From the NCBI GenBank assembly GCA_902786615.1, contig CADADE010000031.1, forward strand, positions 1 to 23,034: 23,034 bases of DNA. Reading direction: 5' to 3'. Both the position numbers and the translations under genes were made by a program. Position 1 is the stretch's first letter; each line of letters begins with the position of its first letter. A model generated the notes under the pieces. That model did not search any database, was not told the DNA's origin, and saw nothing but the letters and a program-made list of their open reading frames with translations. Below, one piece after another: positions 16,431-23,034 of this stretch. Source of the DNA: Oscillospiraceae bacterium (GTDB lineage Bacteria; Bacillota_A; Clostridia; Oscillospirales; Oscillospiraceae).

Positions 16431-16459
16431 TTGACAGAACAGGAAGGGGCGAGTATAAT
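16431..16459 (+). promoter_or_regulatory. Consensus sigma-A promoter for ylxM-ffh
   Basis: TTGACA (16431-16436), exactly 17 bases, and TATAAT (16454-16459) match the consensus at every position. Transcription would start near 16466, about 30 bases before the GTG start of ylxM. It is the strongest promoter visible in the window. Confidence 0.93.
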
Positions 16460-16496
16460 CTGTTAAGCTTGAAGACTTGACAGGGAGGCGCTTGCC

Positions 16497-16847
16497 GTGG
16501 CGGAAAGCAGATGGACACAGAGCATGCTGCTGGATTTCTATGGCGAGCTTTTGACAGACAAGCAGAGAGAGTGCTTCGACCTGCATTACAATGAGGATCT
16601 GTCCCTGTCGGAGATCGCCGAGCAGCTCGGCATATCGCGCCAGGGCGTGTGGGACAACATCCGCCGCGCCGAAGGGGCGATGAAGGAGATCGAGGAAAAG
16701 ACCGGGCTCATCCGCCGCTTTGAAGGCACAAAGCGCGCGCTGGAGACCGTTCGGAAGCAGGCAGAGGAAATCGGAGGGCTCACGCAGGGCAGGGCGCGGG
16801 AAATCGCGCAGGCCATCGTACATGAGATCGAACAGCTTGAGGACTGA
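16497..16847 (+). CDS. ylxM: YlxM family helix-turn-helix protein (SRP-associated)
   Basis: The 116-residue protein has a sigma-70 region-4-like helix-turn-helix: SLSEIAEQLGISRQGVWDNIRRAE at about residues 36-59. The length and the position directly before ffh are those of YlxM, which in streptococci has been linked to SRP assembly and function. The start is GTG at 16497, preceded by GGGAGG with 8-base spacing. The C-terminal half is helical and charged. It lies under a perfect promoter, and three bases separate its stop from ffh, so the two are co-transcribed. Confidence 0.92.
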   Translation: MAESRWTQSMLLDFYGELLTDKQRECFDLHYNEDLSLSEIAEQLGISRQGVWDNIRRAEGAMKEIEEKTGLIRRFEGTKRALETVRKQAEEIGGLTQGRAREIAQAIVHEIEQLED

Positions 16848-16850
16848 ACA

Positions 16851-18221
16851 ATGGCATTTGAAAGCTTATCCGAAAAACTGAATGAAGCCTTTAAGAAGCT
16901 GCGCGGAAAGGGCAGACTGACCGAGAACGACGTCAAGGAAGCGATGCGCGAGGTGCGCATGGCTCTTCTCGAGGCGGACGTGAGCTATAAGGTCGTGCGC
17001 GACTTTACCAAGTCCGTCACTGCCAAGGCTGTCGGCTCCGATGTGCTGGAGGCCCTGAACCCCGCCCAGATGGTCATCAAGATCGTCAATGACGAGCTCT
17101 GCTCCCTCATGGGCAGCGAAAACCGCAAGCTCAACATCAGCTCCAAGTCGCCCAGCGTTGTGATGATGGTCGGCCTGCAGGGCGCGGGCAAGACCACCAA
17201 CGGCGCAAAGCTTGCCGCCTATATGCGCAAGCAGGGCAAACGCCCGATGCTGGCCGCCTGTGACATCTACCGTCCCGCCGCCATCAAGCAGCTCGAGACG
17301 GTCGGCGCGCAGCTTGATATCCCCGTTTTCCAGATGGGCACGACCAATCCCGTGGACATCGCCCGCGCTGCCGTGGAGCATGCAAAGAAGCACGGCAACG
17401 ACCTGGTCTTCCTGGACACCGCGGGCCGCCTGCACATTGACACCCAGCTCATGGACGAGCTGAAAAATATCAAGGCTGCGGTTGAACCGTCGGAGATCCT
17501 GCTGGTGGTTGACGCCATGACCGGTCAGGACGCGGTGAGCGCCGCCACTGCCTTTGATGAAGCGCTGGACGTCACCGGCGTCATGCTCACCAAACTCGAC
17601 GGCGACGCGAGAGGCGGCGCGGCTCTGTCCATCACCGCCGCGACCGGCAAGCCCATCAAGTTCATCGGCGTGGGCGAAAAGCTCGATATGATCGAGCCTT
17701 TCTATCCCGACCGCATGGCCTCGCGTATCCTCGGCATGGGCGACATGCTCACCCTGATCGAGAAGGCGCAGCAGACCTTCGACGAAAAGAAGGCTCTCGA
17801 GGCTGCCGAGAGGCTGAAAGCCAACCGCTTTACGCTGAGCGATTACCTGGATCAGATGAACCAGCTCAAGAGCATGGGCGATCTGGAGAGCGTGCTGAGC
17901 ATGCTCCCCGGCGTGGATTCCAAGGCCCTCAAGGGCGTGAAGCTGGACGATAAGGCCATGAGCCGTCAGGAGGCCATCATCCTCTCCATGACGCAGGTCG
18001 AGCGGGAAAACCCCGCTATGCTCAACTCCAGCCGCAAAAAGCGCATCGCCGCGGGCTCCGGCACCACGGTGGTGGATGTGAACCGCCTGCTCAAGCAGTT
18101 TGAGGCCATGCAGCAGATGACCAAGCAGCTCACCGGCAAGAACATGAAGAAGCTGCAAAAGAAAATGGGCCGCATGGGCGGCGGAGGCGGCCTTTTCGGA
18201 GGCGGCTTCCCCGGCTTCTAA
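16851..18221 (+). CDS. ffh: Signal recognition particle protein Ffh
   Basis: The 456-residue SRP54 GTPase binds signal peptides of nascent membrane and secreted proteins, together with SRP RNA and FtsY. It has the N-domain four-helix bundle (about 1-90), the G1 loop GLQGAGKTT at 108-116, DTAGRLHID, TKLDGDARGGAAL and the methionine-rich M domain (about 320-430) with the ERENPAMLNSSRKKRIAAGSG RNA-binding segment. The tail ends in a glycine/phenylalanine-rich GGGGGLFGGGFPGF, common in clostridial Ffh. Start ATG follows GAGGA. No terminator is evident directly after it; a repeat-rich spacer follows, and the last bases of the gene are part of an imperfect 60-bp-period duplication. Confidence 0.96.
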   Translation: MAFESLSEKLNEAFKKLRGKGRLTENDVKEAMREVRMALLEADVSYKVVRDFTKSVTAKAVGSDVLEALNPAQMVIKIVNDELCSLMGSENRKLNISSKSPSVVMMVGLQGAGKTTNGAKLAAYMRKQGKRPMLAACDIYRPAAIKQLETVGAQLDIPVFQMGTTNPVDIARAAVEHAKKHGNDLVFLDTAGRLHIDTQLMDELKNIKAAVEPSEILLVVDAMTGQDAVSAATAFDEALDVTGVMLTKLDGDARGGAALSITAATGKPIKFIGVGEKLDMIEPFYPDRMASRILGMGDMLTLIEKAQQTFDEKKALEAAERLKANRFTLSDYLDQMNQLKSMGDLESVLSMLPGVDSKALKGVKLDDKAMSRQEAIILSMTQVERENPAMLNSSRKKRIAAGSGTTVVDVNRLLKQFEAMQQMTKQLTGKNMKKLQKKMGRMGGGGGLFGGGFPGF

Positions 18222-18303
18222 AACCGAGTCAAAGCCCAACGTAGCGAGCTTCTTCTGATCGGTGAATTCCCCGGGCTCTGAAACCGATTCAAAGCCCAAC
18301 GAA
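18207..18303. repeat. Imperfect direct repeat, 60-bp period, including the ffh 3' end
   Basis: About 37 bases from 18207 (final ffh codons, stop and following bases) recur 60 bases later from 18267, with 33 of 38 positions the same. A second repeated piece, a 21-mer at 18238-18258, recurs at 18381-18401 with one mismatch. The spacer therefore looks built from copies of the ffh end and of a short dispersed sequence rather than unique regulatory DNA. Confidence 0.7.
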
Positions 18304-18318
18304 GTGGGTTTGAATCGG
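18284..18318. repeat. Large hairpin in the ffh-rpsP spacer
   Basis: CCGATTCAAA at 18284-18293 pairs with TTTGAATCGG at 18309-18318, extended by CCCA/TGGG with one bulged G, leaving a 6-base loop (ACGAAG). That gives about 14 bp of stem. It is not followed by a T run (AAAGGAAGAAGG comes next), so it is a palindromic repeat or mRNA-stability element rather than an intrinsic terminator. Apart from this hairpin and the direct repeats, no gene was found in 18222-18465. Confidence 0.7.
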
Positions 18319-18405
18319 AAAGGAAGAAGGAGGGAGCGGATGTGGAGTTTTCGCGGCGCTTACGCAAACCGCGGAAACGGAACGCAGCGAGCTTCTTCTG
18401 ACGTG

Positions 18406-18434
18406 GTTACACAGCGCACGGCGCTTTGTAATAT
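18406..18434 (+). promoter_or_regulatory. Possible promoter for rpsP-khpA
   Basis: GTTACA (18406-18411) and TAATAT (18429-18434) are separated by 17 bases and lie about 30 bases upstream of the rpsP start. Each hexamer matches the consensus at 4 of 6 positions. It is plausible but weak; read-through from ffh is the alternative. Confidence 0.4.
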
Positions 18435-18465
18435 AAACAAGTAATTAACATGGAGGTGAATATAC

Positions 18466-18702
18466 ATGGTTAAAATCAGACTTCGCAGAATGGGCGCCAA
18501 GAAGGCTCCTTACTACCGCATCGTTGTCGCTGACTCCCGCAGCCCGCGCGACGGCCGTTTCATTGAGGAAATCGGCGTTTACGATCCCATGGCCGACGGC
18601 GAGAAGATCAAGGTCGATATGGAGCGCGCAAAGTACTGGATCGCCAGCGGCGCACAGCCCACCGATACGGTGCGCGGCCTGCTCAAGAAAGTTGAGGCCT
18701 AA
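18466..18702 (+). CDS. rpsP: 30S ribosomal protein S16
   Basis: The 78-residue protein starts [20 protein letters not shown] and contains [21 protein letters not shown], which is unmistakable S16. It binds 16S rRNA in the 30S body and aids early assembly. The ribosome site is very strong: GGAGGTGA at 18452-18459 matches eight bases of the anti-Shine-Dalgarno. It is followed by khpA, the usual Firmicutes order. It ends with a short GLLKKVEA rather than the extended tails found in some bacteria. Confidence 0.97.
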   Translation: MVKIRLRRMGAKKAPYYRIVVADSRSPRDGRFIEEIGVYDPMADGEKIKVDMERAKYWIASGAQPTDTVRGLLKKVEA

Positions 18703-18722
18703 ATTAAGGAGTTCATGACCGC

Positions 18723-18953
18723 ATGAAAGAGCTTTTGACCTATATCGTACAGAGCCTGGTGGATGAACCCGATCAGGTCTCTGTGACCGAGCGCAAAGCC
18801 GACGGCGAAACCGTGTTTGAGGTTCGCGTCGCCGACGGCGACATGGGCAAGGTCATCGGCCGGCAGGGGAGGATCGTCAAGCAGATCCGTATCCTCATGC
18901 GGGCCGTCGCCCAGAGAAAGGGCAAAAAAATATCAGTTGAGATTGTGGACTGA
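18723..18953 (+). CDS. khpA: KH-domain RNA-binding protein KhpA (YlqC)
   Basis: The 76-residue single KH domain has the RNA-gripping loop GRQG at residues 46-49 within MGKVIGRQGRIVKQIRILMRA. KhpA binds RNA, often with KhpB/Jag, and influences cell elongation and small-RNA regulation in Firmicutes. It lies 20 bases after rpsP as usual. AAGGAG at 18706-18711 lies 3 bases from an ATG at 18715 that begins a three-codon frame (ATG ACC GCA TGA) whose TGA overlaps the khpA ATG. The true start at 18723 is 11 bases from that Shine-Dalgarno. The stop codon runs directly into a strong terminator. Confidence 0.95.
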   Translation: MKELLTYIVQSLVDEPDQVSVTERKADGETVFEVRVADGDMGKVIGRQGRIVKQIRILMRAVAQRKGKKISVEIVD

Positions 18954-18982
18954 AAAAACTCCCGGGAGACCGGGAGTTTTTT
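18953..18982 (+). terminator. Rho-independent terminator after khpA
   Basis: A perfect 13-bp stem (AAAAAACTCCCGG with CCGGGAGTTTTTT) closed by a GAGA tetraloop and ending in six T. It begins at the last base of the khpA stop codon, so rpsP-khpA forms a closed transcription unit separate from rimM-trmD. The symmetric A and T tracts mean it could also work on the other strand. Confidence 0.95.
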
Positions 18983-19045
18983 GCGCATAAGAGTTTACAA
19001 TTTGATAATAGGAATGCTCCTGATTATGAAATATCTTTCTGGTAC

Positions 19046-19131
19046 TATAATCCTGCAAGCAGCAAAGAACCTTCATTTGAACCACCTTAAAAGAACTAAG
19101 CAGAGCGGTCAGGCGCTCTGCTTTTGTTATT
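19046..19131 (+). ncRNA. Candidate small RNA unit between khpA and rimM
   Basis: A perfect TATAAT at 19046-19051 is followed about 45 bases later by a terminator-like hairpin: AAGCAGAGCG (19098-19107), a 6-base loop and CGCTCTGCTT (19114-19123), then TTTTGTTATTT. A transcript starting near 19058 and ending near 19130 would be about 70-75 nt. The -35 is weak. No convincing peptide with a ribosome site is present, and the sequence matches no RNA family I can name. It could equally be a decayed gene remnant or a terminator for read-through transcripts. Confidence 0.35.
19098..19131 (+). terminator. Terminator-like hairpin upstream of rimM
   Basis: A 10-bp perfect stem with a 6-base loop (GTCAGG) is followed by TTTTGTTATTT. 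It stands 116 bases after the khpA terminator and 54 bases before the rimM -35, with no gene before it, so it must end either read-through RNA or an independent short transcript. Confidence 0.7.
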
Positions 19132-19184
19132 TATGTTCATTTCATAAAAATTCCTTGAACAAAGGCTCGTATATGCCATTTTTG

Positions 19185-19213
19185 TTGGCAATTTGCCGCG
19201 TCTATGATATAAT
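19185..19213 (+). promoter_or_regulatory. Promoter for the rimM-trmD-rsmA operon
   Basis: TTGGCA (19185-19190), 17 bases and TATAAT (19208-19213), with TG one base before the -10 (extended -10 TGaTATAAT), make a strong sigma-A promoter. The palindrome GGCAATTTGCC at 19187-19197 overlaps the -35 and its downstream edge; it could be an operator, but it is short and may be chance. Confidence 0.88.
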
Positions 19214-19242
19214 CAGAGAATCAAAATACCGGGAGGAAGAGC

Positions 19243-19734
19243 ATGGAAAAAAAAGGACTGATCGAAGCCGGGCGCATCGTCAATACCCACGGCGTACAGG
19301 GCGAGGTCAAAATCGAGGTCTGGCTGGATTCGCCCCGCTTTTTTAACAGCTTCAAGCGCCTGGTGCTGGATTCCGGCGAGGAAATCAAGGTTCTCTCTTC
19401 CAGAGCGCACAAGGGCTTTGCGATCACAAAGCTGGAGGGGGCGGCGGATGTGAACGCCGCCATGCGCCTCAAGGGGAAAACCGTCTTTGTCCGGCGCGAG
19501 GACGCGGCGCTGCCGCGCGGCGCCTTCTTCCTTCAGGACATCATCGGCGCAAAAGTCGTAGACGAGGCCGGAAACGAGATCGGCACCCTCGCTGAAGTCA
19601 TGGAGACGCCCGCCTCCAACGTCTATGTCGTTCGCGGCGAGACGGAGCATCTCATTCCCGCCGTCCCGGAATTTGTCAAAAAGACCGACGCGGACGCGGG
19701 CGTCGTCACGGTGCACTTGATTGAGGGTATGTGA
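19243..19734 (+). CDS. rimM: Ribosome maturation factor RimM
   Basis: The 163-residue protein has the two RimM domains. The N-terminal RimM barrel begins IEAGRIVNTHGVQGEVKIEVWLD, and the C-terminal PRC-barrel starts near FFLQDIIGAKVVDEAGNEIG and ends at HLIPAVPEFVKK. It binds S19 and helps mature the 30S head. The start follows GGGAGGAAG by a few bases and is under its own promoter. It ends one base before the trmD ATG (TGAG ATG), a standard pairing. Slightly compact but complete. Confidence 0.95.
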   Translation: MEKKGLIEAGRIVNTHGVQGEVKIEVWLDSPRFFNSFKRLVLDSGEEIKVLSSRAHKGFAITKLEGAADVNAAMRLKGKTVFVRREDAALPRGAFFLQDIIGAKVVDEAGNEIGTLAEVMETPASNVYVVRGETEHLIPAVPEFVKKTDADAGVVTVHLIEGM

Positions 19735-19735
19735 G

Positions 19736-21028
19736 ATGAAAATAGACATTCTGACCCTCTTCCCGGATACCGTACATGCCGTCCTGCATGAGAGCATCAT
19801 CGGCCGCGCCGCCGCCAAAGGCATTGTGGAGATCAACTGCGTGCAGATCCGGGACTTTACCGAGAATAAGCAGAAGCAGGTGGACGACTATCCCTACGGC
19901 GGGGGCTTCGGCTGCGTGATGATGGCCCAGCCGCTCAAGTCCTGCCTCAATCATGTGATGCAGGGGGCGGAGGGCCTGCGCTCCCGCGTGATTTACATGT
20001 CTCCCCAGGGACAGCCCTACACCCAGGAGACGGCAAAGCGCCTCAACCGGGATTACGACCATCTGGTGCTGGTCTGCGGCCATTATGAGGGCGTGGACGA
20101 GCGCTTTATCGAAGCCTGCGTGGATGAGGAAATCTCTCTCGGCGACTTCGTGCTCACCGGCGGCGAGATCGCGGCCATGGCCGTGGCCGACTCCGTGTGC
20201 CGCCTCGTCCCCGGCGTGCTGGCGGACGAGCAGTGCTATACCGGCGAGAGCCATTGGGACGGGCTGCTGGAATATCCACAGTACACCCGCCCGGAGAACT
20301 GGGAAGGCCGCGCCGTGCCGGAGATCCTCTTAAACGGCGACCATGCCCGCATCGAGCATTGGCGGCGCAAGCAGCAGCTTGCGCGCACGCGCTTGAAGCG
20401 CCCGGACATGTTCGCGGCCTTTGAGGCACAGTCGGACGAGGACCGGAAGCTCCTGCAGGAGCTGGAAAAGGAGCAGGGGCGCAAACAGCTCACGGAGCCG
20501 GTACAGTACCGCGCCGCGGCGGCGGAGGACATCCCCCGCATCCTTGAGATCGTGCAGGACGCGCGTGAGAGCCTCAGACGCTACCATGTGGATCAGTGGC
20601 AGGGACCGTACCCCGGAGCCGAAAGCTTTGAAGAGGATATCCGCCTGGGGCAGTGCTTTGTGCTCACCCACGGGGGGGACGTGCTTGCCTTCTTCACGCT
20701 CAGCACCATCCCGGAGCCAAGCTACGATGAGATCACCGACGGTAAGTGGTCTGCGGAGCTGCCATACTGCGTGCTGCATCGCTCGGCGGTAGCAAAGGAG
20801 TACCGCGGCAGCGGCGCGGCCATGGCGCTGATGCGCTGCGTGGAGGAGCAGGCAAGAGCCTACGGCCTCAAATGTATAAGAGTGGACACGCACAGAAAGA
20901 ATAAGCCAATGCAGACGCTGCTGCGGGAGAGCGGCTACCGCTATCGGGGCAATGTCCTGGTCAATGCCGAGCCGGGCCACGATCCGCGCCGCCAGGCGTT
21001 TGAAAAAATACTGAAGGACAGGAAATGA
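19736..21028 (+). CDS. trmD: TrmD tRNA (guanine-37-N1) methyltransferase fused to a C-terminal GNAT acetyltransferase domain
   Basis: The 430-residue protein is a fusion. Residues 1 to about 245 are a full TrmD, the SAM-dependent SPOUT enzyme that makes m1G37 in tRNAs: DDYPYGGGFG near 50-59, SPQGQPYTQ near 89, the trefoil-knot segments VLVCGHYEGVDERF (111-124) and DEEISLGDFVLTGGE (130-144), and DGLLEYPQYTRP with D175 as the likely general base. After a charged linker (about 232-255), residues 256-430 form a GNAT N-acetyltransferase: YRAAAAEDIPRILEIV, DQWQGPYP, and the acetyl-CoA loop VAKEYRGSGAA at 352-362. Lone TrmD is usually about 240-250 residues. No stop, frameshift or internal Shine-Dalgarno is visible at the junction. 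The ATG at 19736 was chosen over 19721, which overlaps rimM. The acetylation substrate is unknown. Confidence 0.92.
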   Translation: MKIDILTLFPDTVHAVLHESIIGRAAAKGIVEINCVQIRDFTENKQKQVDDYPYGGGFGCVMMAQPLKSCLNHVMQGAEGLRSRVIYMSPQGQPYTQETAKRLNRDYDHLVLVCGHYEGVDERFIEACVDEEISLGDFVLTGGEIAAMAVADSVCRLVPGVLADEQCYTGESHWDGLLEYPQYTRPENWEGRAVPEILLNGDHARIEHWRRKQQLARTRLKRPDMFAAFEAQSDEDRKLLQELEKEQGRKQLTEPVQYRAAAAEDIPRILEIVQDARESLRRYHVDQWQGPYPGAESFEEDIRLGQCFVLTHGGDVLAFFTLSTIPEPSYDEITDGKWSAELPYCVLHRSAVAKEYRGSGAAMALMRCVEEQARAYGLKCIRVDTHRKNKPMQTLLRESGYRYRGNVLVNAEPGHDPRRQAFEKILKDRK

Positions 21029-21894
21029 ACTTAACCGATTACAACGAGATCCGGGCACTGCTTGCCCGGCATAAATTTCAGTTCTCCAAATCCAAGGGCC
21101 AGAACTTTCTGACCGCCGCCTGGGTGCCGGAGGATATTGCCGCCTCCGCCGGACTCGACGAGCATACCGGCGTTTTGGAGGTCGGCCCCGGCGTCGGCTG
21201 CCTGACGAAGGAACTGAGCCTGCGCGCGGGAAAGGTTCTGAGCGTGGAGCTGGACCGGGATCTCAAGCCCGTGCTGGCGGAAACGCTGGCGGAGTGCAAG
21301 AATGTGGAACTTCTGTTTGCCGACGCCTTAAAGCAGGATCTGGCCGGCCTCGTGGAGGAACATATGCCCGGCATGCGGCATGTGGTCTGCGCCAATATCC
21401 CGTATAATGTGACAAGCCCGCTGCTCACCGCGTTTCTGGAGGCGGGCTGCTTTGAGACCGTCACCGTCATGATCCAGCGCGAGGTGGCAAAACGCATCTG
21501 CGCAGACCCCGGCACGGCGGATTACGGCGCTTTCGGCATCTTTGTGCAGTGGCATTGCGTGCCCGAGCTCCTGTTCGACGTGCCGCCCTCCTGCTTCGTG
21601 CCGCGGCCGAAGGTCACAAGCTCGGTCGTCCGCCTGACAAGGCGCGCAGTGCCGCCTGCAATGGTCCTGGACGAGAAGCTCTTTTTCCGCGTGGTGCGCG
21701 CGGCCTTCAACCAGCGCCGCAAGACCCTGGTCAACGCCCTGAGCGCCCAGCTTCCGGGGCTTGACAAGGGGCTGCTCGAAGCGGTGCTGACCGAATGCGG
21801 TCTCGATCCCCGCGTTCGCGGCGAGGTGCTGGACATCAGCGCTTTTGCCAGGATAGCCGACGCAATTTTTCGGGCACAAAACACGGATTTCTGA
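21025..21894 (+). CDS. rsmA: 16S rRNA (adenine(1518)-N(6)/adenine(1519)-N(6))-dimethyltransferase
   Basis: The 289-residue KsgA/RsmA enzyme dimethylates two adjacent adenines in the 3' terminal hairpin of 16S rRNA late in 30S assembly. It has KGQNFL at 24-29, the SAM loop LEVGPGVGCLTKEL at 51-64, acidic SVELD near 73-77, and the catalytic NIPY at 124-127. The C-terminal RNA-binding domain contains FNQRRKTLVNAL. Its ATG overlaps the trmD-GNAT stop as ATGA, so translation is coupled. Placement here, rather than rplS after trmD, is a lineage variation on the common order. No terminator is evident after it before the ppdK start region. Confidence 0.95.
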   Translation: MNLTDYNEIRALLARHKFQFSKSKGQNFLTAAWVPEDIAASAGLDEHTGVLEVGPGVGCLTKELSLRAGKVLSVELDRDLKPVLAETLAECKNVELLFADALKQDLAGLVEEHMPGMRHVVCANIPYNVTSPLLTAFLEAGCFETVTVMIQREVAKRICADPGTADYGAFGIFVQWHCVPELLFDVPPSCFVPRPKVTSSVVRLTRRAVPPAMVLDEKLFFRVVRAAFNQRRKTLVNALSAQLPGLDKGLLEAVLTECGLDPRVRGEVLDISAFARIADAIFRAQNTDF

Positions 21895-21955
21895 CGAAAA
21901 GGTATTGCGAAAGAACAGTGAAATGTGGTAAGCTATAAAGACGTAGACAGTAGTT

Positions 21956-21961
21956 TATAAT
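21956..21961 (+). promoter_or_regulatory. Possible -10 box for ppdK
   Basis: TATAAT at 21956-21961 lies 36 bases before the ppdK start in an AT-rich stretch. The matching -35 position reads poorly (about 3/6), so this is only a candidate. The other AT-rich stretch, TTGCGA near 21905, has no well-spaced -10. Confidence 0.35.
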
Positions 21962-21996
21962 TCAAATTTTTTTCTATTTTGGAAAGGAAAGACAGC

Positions 21997-23034
21997 ATGA
22001 GCAAAAAGTACGTGTATCTCTTCTCCGAAGGCAATGCAAGCATGCGTGAGCTGCTCGGCGGCAAGGGCGCAAACCTCGCCGAGATGAGCCACATCGGCCT
22101 GCCCGTTCCCCAGGGCTTCACCATCAGCACCGAAGCCTGCACCCAGTACTATGATGACGGCCGTCAGATCAACGACGACATCATGGCGGAGATCATGAAG
22201 AACGTCGAGATCATGGAGCAGATCAACGGCAAAAAGTTCGGCGATCTCAAGAACCCCCTGCTGGTCTCCGTTCGCTCCGGTGCCCGCGCCTCCATGCCCG
22301 GCATGATGGATACCATTCTGAACCTCGGTTTGAATGACGATGTTGTCGCTGCCATGATCGCAGGCAACCCCGATCCCAAGTTCGAGCGCTTTGTCTATGA
22401 CTCCTACCGCCGCTTTATCCAGATGTTCTCCGACGTTGTCATGGAAGTCGGCAAGAAGTATTTTGAGCAGCTCATCGACAAGATGAAGGCGGAAAAGGGC
22501 GTCACCTTTGACGTCGAGCTCACCGCCGCCGATCTCAAGGAGCTGGCTGAGCAGTTCAAGGCCGAGTACAAAAAGCAGATCGGCGAGGACTTCCCCTCCG
22601 ATCCCGTTGTCCAGCTGAAGGAGGCCATCCGCGCCGTCTTCCGTTCCTGGGACAACCCCCGCGCAAACTACTACCGTCAGCAGAACGACATCCCCTATTC
22701 CTGGGGCACCGCCGTCAACGTCATGCCGATGGTCTTCGGCAACCTGAACGAAAATTCCGGCACCGGCGTCGCCTTCACCCGCGATCCCGCCACCGGCGAG
22801 AAGAAGCTCATGGGTGAGTTCCTCACCAACGCCCAGGGCGAGGACGTCGTGGCAGGCGTGCGCACCCCGATGCCCATCTCCCAGATGGAGGAGAAGTTCC
22901 CCGAAGCTTACGAGCAGTTCGTCAAGGTCTGCGCCCTGCTTGAGGATCACTACCGCGACATGCAGGACATGGAGTTCACCGTTGAAAACGGCAAGCTCTA
23001 CATGCTCCAGTGCCGCAACGGCAAGCGCACCGCG
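21997..23034 (+). CDS. ppdK: Pyruvate phosphate dikinase, N-terminal part (runs off the window)
   Basis: The frame stays open from the ATG at 21997 to the edge, giving 346 residues of a protein normally about 870-880 long. It opens [30 protein letters not shown] and contains [24 protein letters not shown], the PPDK nucleotide-grasp domain. [31 protein letters not shown] and a [13 protein letters not shown] end match the ATP-binding lobe. The swivelling His domain and PEP domain lie outside the window. PPDK interconverts pyruvate, ATP and phosphate with PEP, AMP and PPi; in anaerobes it often runs glycolytically or recovers PEP. AAAGGAAAG upstream is the ribosome site. It lies outside the rimM-trmD-rsmA operon and probably has its own promoter. 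Confidence 0.95.
   Translation, partial: MSKKYVYLFSEGNASMRELLGGKGANLAEMSHIGLPVPQGFTISTEACTQYYDDGRQINDDIMAEIMKNVEIMEQINGKKFGDLKNPLLVSVRSGARASMPGMMDTILNLGLNDDVVAAMIAGNPDPKFERFVYDSYRRFIQMFSDVVMEVGKKYFEQLIDKMKAEKGVTFDVELTAADLKELAEQFKAEYKKQIGEDFPSDPVVQLKEAIRAVFRSWDNPRANYYRQQNDIPYSWGTAVNVMPMVFGNLNENSGTGVAFTRDPATGEKKLMGEFLTNAQGEDVVAGVRTPMPISQMEEKFPEAYEQFVKVCALLEDHYRDMQDMEFTVENGKLYMLQCRNGKRTA

Noticed and set aside
16339..16518. 60-residue N-terminal extension of the cyclic glucan synthase
   Set aside because: It would overlap the perfect ylxM promoter and the ylxM start, and has no ribosome site. The ATG at 16338 has GGAG 6 bases upstream.
18262..18444. 60-residue frame in the ffh-rpsP spacer
   Set aside because: It is made of direct-repeat and hairpin sequence, starts with GTG without a ribosome site and has no recognisable motif.
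18981..19346. 121-residue frame spanning the khpA-rimM gap
   Set aside because: It crosses a terminator-like hairpin and the rimM promoter and overlaps rimM in another frame. Its composition looks non-coding.

Overview
The window looks like chromosomal DNA from a GC-rich, anaerobic, gut-type Clostridia, most likely Oscillospirales/Oscillospiraceae. The basis is ferredoxin-linked 2-oxoacid oxidation, the Firmicutes ylxM-ffh and rpsP-khpA-rimM-trmD blocks, the yfmF-yfmH-lgt order, pyruvate phosphate dikinase, and strong Shine-Dalgarno sites with GTG/TTG starts. The placement is inferred from gene content and protein style, not from a database search. No CRISPR array, tRNA, rRNA, phage gene or transposase was seen.

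Layout. (1) 53-4517, plus strand: a tightly packed vorD-vorB-vorA-vorC operon for a four-subunit 2-oxoacid:ferredoxin oxidoreductase, then a nitrilase-superfamily amidase and a branched-chain aminotransferase. Together they suggest oxidative amino-acid fermentation: transamination, then oxidative decarboxylation to acyl-CoA with reduction of ferredoxin. (2) 4537-4744: a 163-bp MITE-like element and a bidirectional terminator where two operons converge. (3) 4720-9161, minus strand: yfmF-yfmH (M16 peptidase pair), lgt, a small coiled-coil protein and ogt, read from a promoter near 9201-9229. (4) 9325-16338, minus strand: one 7-kb gene for a membrane-embedded cyclic beta-1,2-glucan synthase-like enzyme (GT84, GH189-like and GH94 modules). 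(5) 16431-18221, plus strand: a near-consensus promoter, then ylxM and ffh. (6) 18222-18953: a repeat-rich spacer, then rpsP and khpA, closed by a strong terminator. (7) 18983-19242: a gene-free gap with a candidate small transcription unit and a clear rimM promoter. (8) 19243-21894: rimM, a trmD fused in frame to a GNAT acetyltransferase domain, and rsmA. (9) 21997 to the edge: the first part of ppdK.

The most unusual items are the TrmD-GNAT fusion, an apparent short in-frame loss in VorB, the large cyclic-glucan synthase placed between housekeeping operons, an imperfect 60-bp-period duplication of the ffh 3' end, the MITE-like element after ilvE, and the promoter-terminator pair between khpA and rimM.
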